Positions 5,762-6,537 of a stretch of DNA of 6,537 bases are shown here, piece by piece. The stretch's first letter is position 1, and every line of letters starts with the position of its first letter. Source of the stretch: a bacterium (GTDB lineage: Bacteria; Vulcanimicrobiota; Vulcanimicrobiia; Vulcanimicrobiales; SCRA01); NCBI GenBank assembly GCA_004298675.1, contig SCRI01000003.1, forward strand, positions 1-6,537, in the 5' to 3' direction. The notes under the pieces are model-generated. The model had not been told where the DNA came from and made no database searches. It saw only the letters and a program-made list of their open reading frames with translations. Both the position numbers and the translations under genes were made by a program.

Positions 5762-6537
5762 CTCTCTTCTCCTCACGAATGACCGGCTCTCGAGCGAGCT
5801 CGCAGAGCCGCTTGCGGTCGACCTTCCCGGGGCCGGACAGCGGGATCTCCTCTACGAAGAAGATCCGCCGGGGATGCGCATACGGCGGCCCATGTTGCAG
5901 GGTGTAAGCCTTGAGGGCTTCCTCGTCTCCGTGCGCGCCCCGGCGCAGCACCACGAAGGCAACGGGCACGTGCCCCTTGACGGGATGGGGAACGGGAACG
6001 ACGGCGGCGTCGACGACATCGGCGTGCCGTCGAAGGAGGTCCTCGACCTCGACAGGGTAGATGTTCTCTCCGGACGTGATGATCATGTCATCGGTCCGGC
6101 CCATGATGAAGTACCGTCCGGACGGCGTGCGCTTACAAAGATCGCGCGTATAGTACCAGCCGTCGCGGATACGCTGCGCGCTCACCTCCGGGTTCTTGTA
6201 GTATTCGCGCAGAACGCCGCGATTGCGCACGATGAGCTCACCGACCTCTCCGTCCGCGCAGCTGTTGCCATCCTCACGGACGATGCGTATCTCCGTCTCA
6301 GCGACGGCTTCGAGTCCGGGAACTCCATCGAGCGGCTGAATCAGCGTGACGGGGCCCCCTTCGGTAGAGCCGTACATCTCGCTGACGCGGGCCGTGGGAA
6401 AGTAGCGCTCGAGCAGACGCAGCAGCTCCGGCGCTACCGATGACGAGCCGACGGTAGCGATGCGCACCGACGAGACGTCGTACTTTTCGAAGAGCTCCGG
6501 GCGCGCGAAGATCATGTTGTACATGGCCGGCACGCCC
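5754..6537 (-). CDS. AMP-forming acyl-CoA synthetase/ligase, C-terminal part (gene runs off the right edge)
   Basis: About 260 residues are visible, entering in frame from the right edge and ending at TAA 5756-5754. They carry the back half of the ANL adenylating-enzyme core. Counted from the first GTG at 6533, these are YGSTE (54-58, motif A5), GWYYTRD (125-131, A7), GRTDDMIITSGENIYP (145-160, A8 hinge) and PLSGPGKVDRKRL (231-243, A10) with the catalytic Lys at 237. These enzymes join a carboxylic acid to CoA via an acyl-AMP. The A7 motif has Arg where Gly is usual (YTGD), which is worth noting but not clearly disabling. The substrate-pocket residues lie mostly upstream of the window, so the acid (fatty, aromatic or other) cannot be named. 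It is the first visible gene of the leftward operon. Confidence 0.9.
   Translation of the reverse strand, partial: GVPAMYNMIFARPELFEKYDVSSVRIATVGSSSVAPELLRLLERYFPTARVSEMYGSTEGGPVTLIQPLDGVPGLEAVAETEIRIVREDGNSCADGEVGELIVRNRGVLREYYKNPEVSAQRIRDGWYYTRDLCKRTPSGRYFIMGRTDDMIITSGENIYPVEVEDLLRRHADVVDAAVVPVPHPVKGHVPVAFVVLRRGAHGDEEALKAYTLQHGPPYAHPRRIFFVEEIPLSGPGKVDRKRLCELAREPVIREEKRDG
5769..5773 (-). promoter_or_regulatory. Ribosome binding site deciding the receptor start
   Basis: AGGAG with a seven-base spacer (AAGAGAG) precedes ATG 5761, inside the 3' end of the ligase gene. It supports the start at 5761 and translational coupling to the ligase. Confidence 0.75.

Noticed and set aside
1-6537. CRISPR array, tRNA or rRNA gene
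   Set aside because: I found no regularly spaced repeats, no cloverleaf-like segments with TTC-loop and CCA-type ends, and no rRNA-like conserved stretches on either strand.

Overview
The window is high-GC bacterial DNA (about 65-70% GC in most genes) with overlapping genes, good Shine-Dalgarno sites and a LivK-type periplasmic receptor beside an acyl-CoA ligase. This style suits soil or subsurface lineages such as Rokubacteria, Tectomicrobia, Chloroflexi or Betaproteobacteria. That placement is a guess; there is no phylogenetic marker.

The window falls into three blocks. (1) Bases 1-1465, plus strand: the 3' end of an IS3-family insertion sequence (transposase tail 3-80, probable right terminus near 120), then an ORF that looks like a LigD-type primase-polymerase (AEP) domain, a winged-helix domain and the start of a Mrr-like restriction endonuclease domain. 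The AEP part seems to have lost every catalytic motif. The gene is damaged at both ends: a TGA lies directly after the likely start, and the nuclease domain stops before its catalytic core. (2) Bases 1445-2310, minus strand: one GC-poorer gene (roughly 45-50% in sampled rows) for a protein with uracil-DNA-glycosylase-superfamily motifs. It converges on the AEP ORF and overlaps its end. (3) Bases 2443-6537, minus strand: a compact metabolic operon read leftward. It holds an AMP-forming acyl-CoA ligase (C-terminal part), an ABC-transporter substrate-binding protein, a zinc-independent MDR oxidoreductase, a PaaI-like hotdog thioesterase, and then a scar in which a class V aminotransferase N-terminus is joined out of frame to an M20 peptidase C-terminus. 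The M20 piece has a second internal deletion and frameshift.

The four intact operon genes are joined by overlaps or near-zero gaps (8 nt overlap; 17 nt from stop to start; 1 nt gap), so they are probably co-transcribed. A coherent reading is capture of an organic or amino acid by the receptor, CoA activation by the ligase, reduction or oxidation by the MDR enzyme, and CoA release or clean-up by the thioesterase. The substrate cannot be read from sequence. Between the IS end and the operon scar, genes are truncated, out of frame and different in base composition. This looks like an accessory, rearranged junction. The most unusual item is the apparently dead polymerase domain fused to a restriction endonuclease, next to a UDG-like protein.
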